This document shows, piece after piece, positions 22,586-22,650 of a stretch of 22,650 nt of DNA. How positions within the stretch are numbered: position 1 is the first letter of the stretch; every line of letters begins with the position of its first letter. The notes under the pieces are model-generated. The model ran no database searches. It saw only the letters and a program-made list of their open reading frames with translations, and had not been told where the DNA came from. The translations under genes were made by a program, and so were the position numbers. The stretch is from assembly GCA_964407825.1 (NCBI GenBank), contig CAYOXD010000045.1, forward strand, positions 1 through 22,650, in the 5' to 3' direction. The stretch comes from CAYOXD01 sp964407825. GTDB taxonomy: Bacteria > Desulfobacterota > Desulfobacteria > Desulfobacterales > JAFDDL01.

Positions 22586-22650
22586 ATGCAAAGCGTCATA
22601 GACATAAAACACCTATCGAAGGAAGAAAAACTGCAAGTAATGGAAGCCCT
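22586..22650 (+). CDS. N-terminus of an addiction-module antitoxin-like protein (cut by window edge)
   Basis: The ATG at 22586 follows a good AAGGAGAG (22569-22576). The 21 visible codons include HLSKEEKLQVMEA, closely resembling the start of the small 'addiction module component' antitoxins (about 70 residues, with an L-x(2)-EEKL-x(2)-[VM]E-x-LW pattern) that precede a RelE/ParE-type toxin. The toxin, if present, lies beyond the window. The assignment rests on a short motif only. Confidence 0.6.
   Translation, partial: MQSVIDIKHLSKEEKLQVMEA

Noticed and set aside
1..22650. CRISPR array, insertion sequence, integrase or rRNA
   Set aside because: No regularly spaced repeats, transposase or integrase motifs, terminal inverted repeats or rRNA segments were seen on either strand.
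21228..22650. Second copy of the tRNA-Gln 3' end as an attachment site
   Set aside because: I scanned for the T-arm and acceptor sequence downstream and found no duplicate within the window.

Overview
The window is a chromosomal housekeeping segment from a GC-rich Gram-negative bacterium, most likely a deltaproteobacterium (Desulfobacterota, Desulfobacterales-like). The reasons are the gene order fabF-rpiB-glyA-dCMP deaminase-nrdR-ribD-ribE-ribBA-ribH-nusB on one strand, a BamD lipoprotein (so an outer membrane), an archaeal/eukaryotic-type prolyl-tRNA synthetase, and a long acyl-CoA dehydrogenase beside fatty-acid synthesis genes. The taxonomic call is inference; no rRNA or other marker is present.

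Layout. (1) 1-2470, plus strand: the tail of an unidentified gene, then trxA-trxB-bamD (thioredoxin, its reductase, and an outer-membrane assembly lipoprotein) and rpmB (L28). A good sigma-70-type promoter for trxA lies inside the end of the preceding frame. (2) 2479-6197, minus strand: a RelA/SpoT-family protein, transcribed after an archaeal-type proS. (3) 6593-7024, plus strand: an isolated 143-residue protein made of two copies of one ~50-residue module, each ending in CQLG-x-F. (4) 7044-19184, minus strand: a long co-directional run. In transcription order it is rpmF, acyl-CoA dehydrogenase, fabG, acpP, fabF (fatty acid synthesis); rpiB, glyA, dCMP deaminase, nrdR (pentose, one-carbon and nucleotide supply); ribD, ribE, ribBA, ribH (riboflavin); nusB; and a metallo-beta-lactamase-fold hydrolase. 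Most junctions are overlaps or short gaps, so several multigene transcripts are likely. (5) 19185-19668: a 484-bp gap between the divergent rpmF and gltX, holding promoter-like boxes and hairpins but no convincing gene. (6) 19669-21296, plus strand: gltX, then tRNA-Gln(CUG) with a strong intrinsic terminator. (7) 21297-22650: lower-GC accessory DNA downstream of the tRNA. It holds a frameshifted SRAP (YedK/HMCES) relic without its catalytic cysteine, doubtful mini-ORFs, and the first codons of an apparent addiction-module antitoxin.

Most of the window is conserved core metabolism, and I see no clear undescribed multigene system. The best leads are the duplicated CQLG protein, the acyl-CoA dehydrogenase sitting where plsX/fabH/fabD are usually found, a RelA/SpoT protein whose hydrolase half has lost several signature residues while the synthetase half looks intact, and the decaying accessory segment beside tRNA-Gln.
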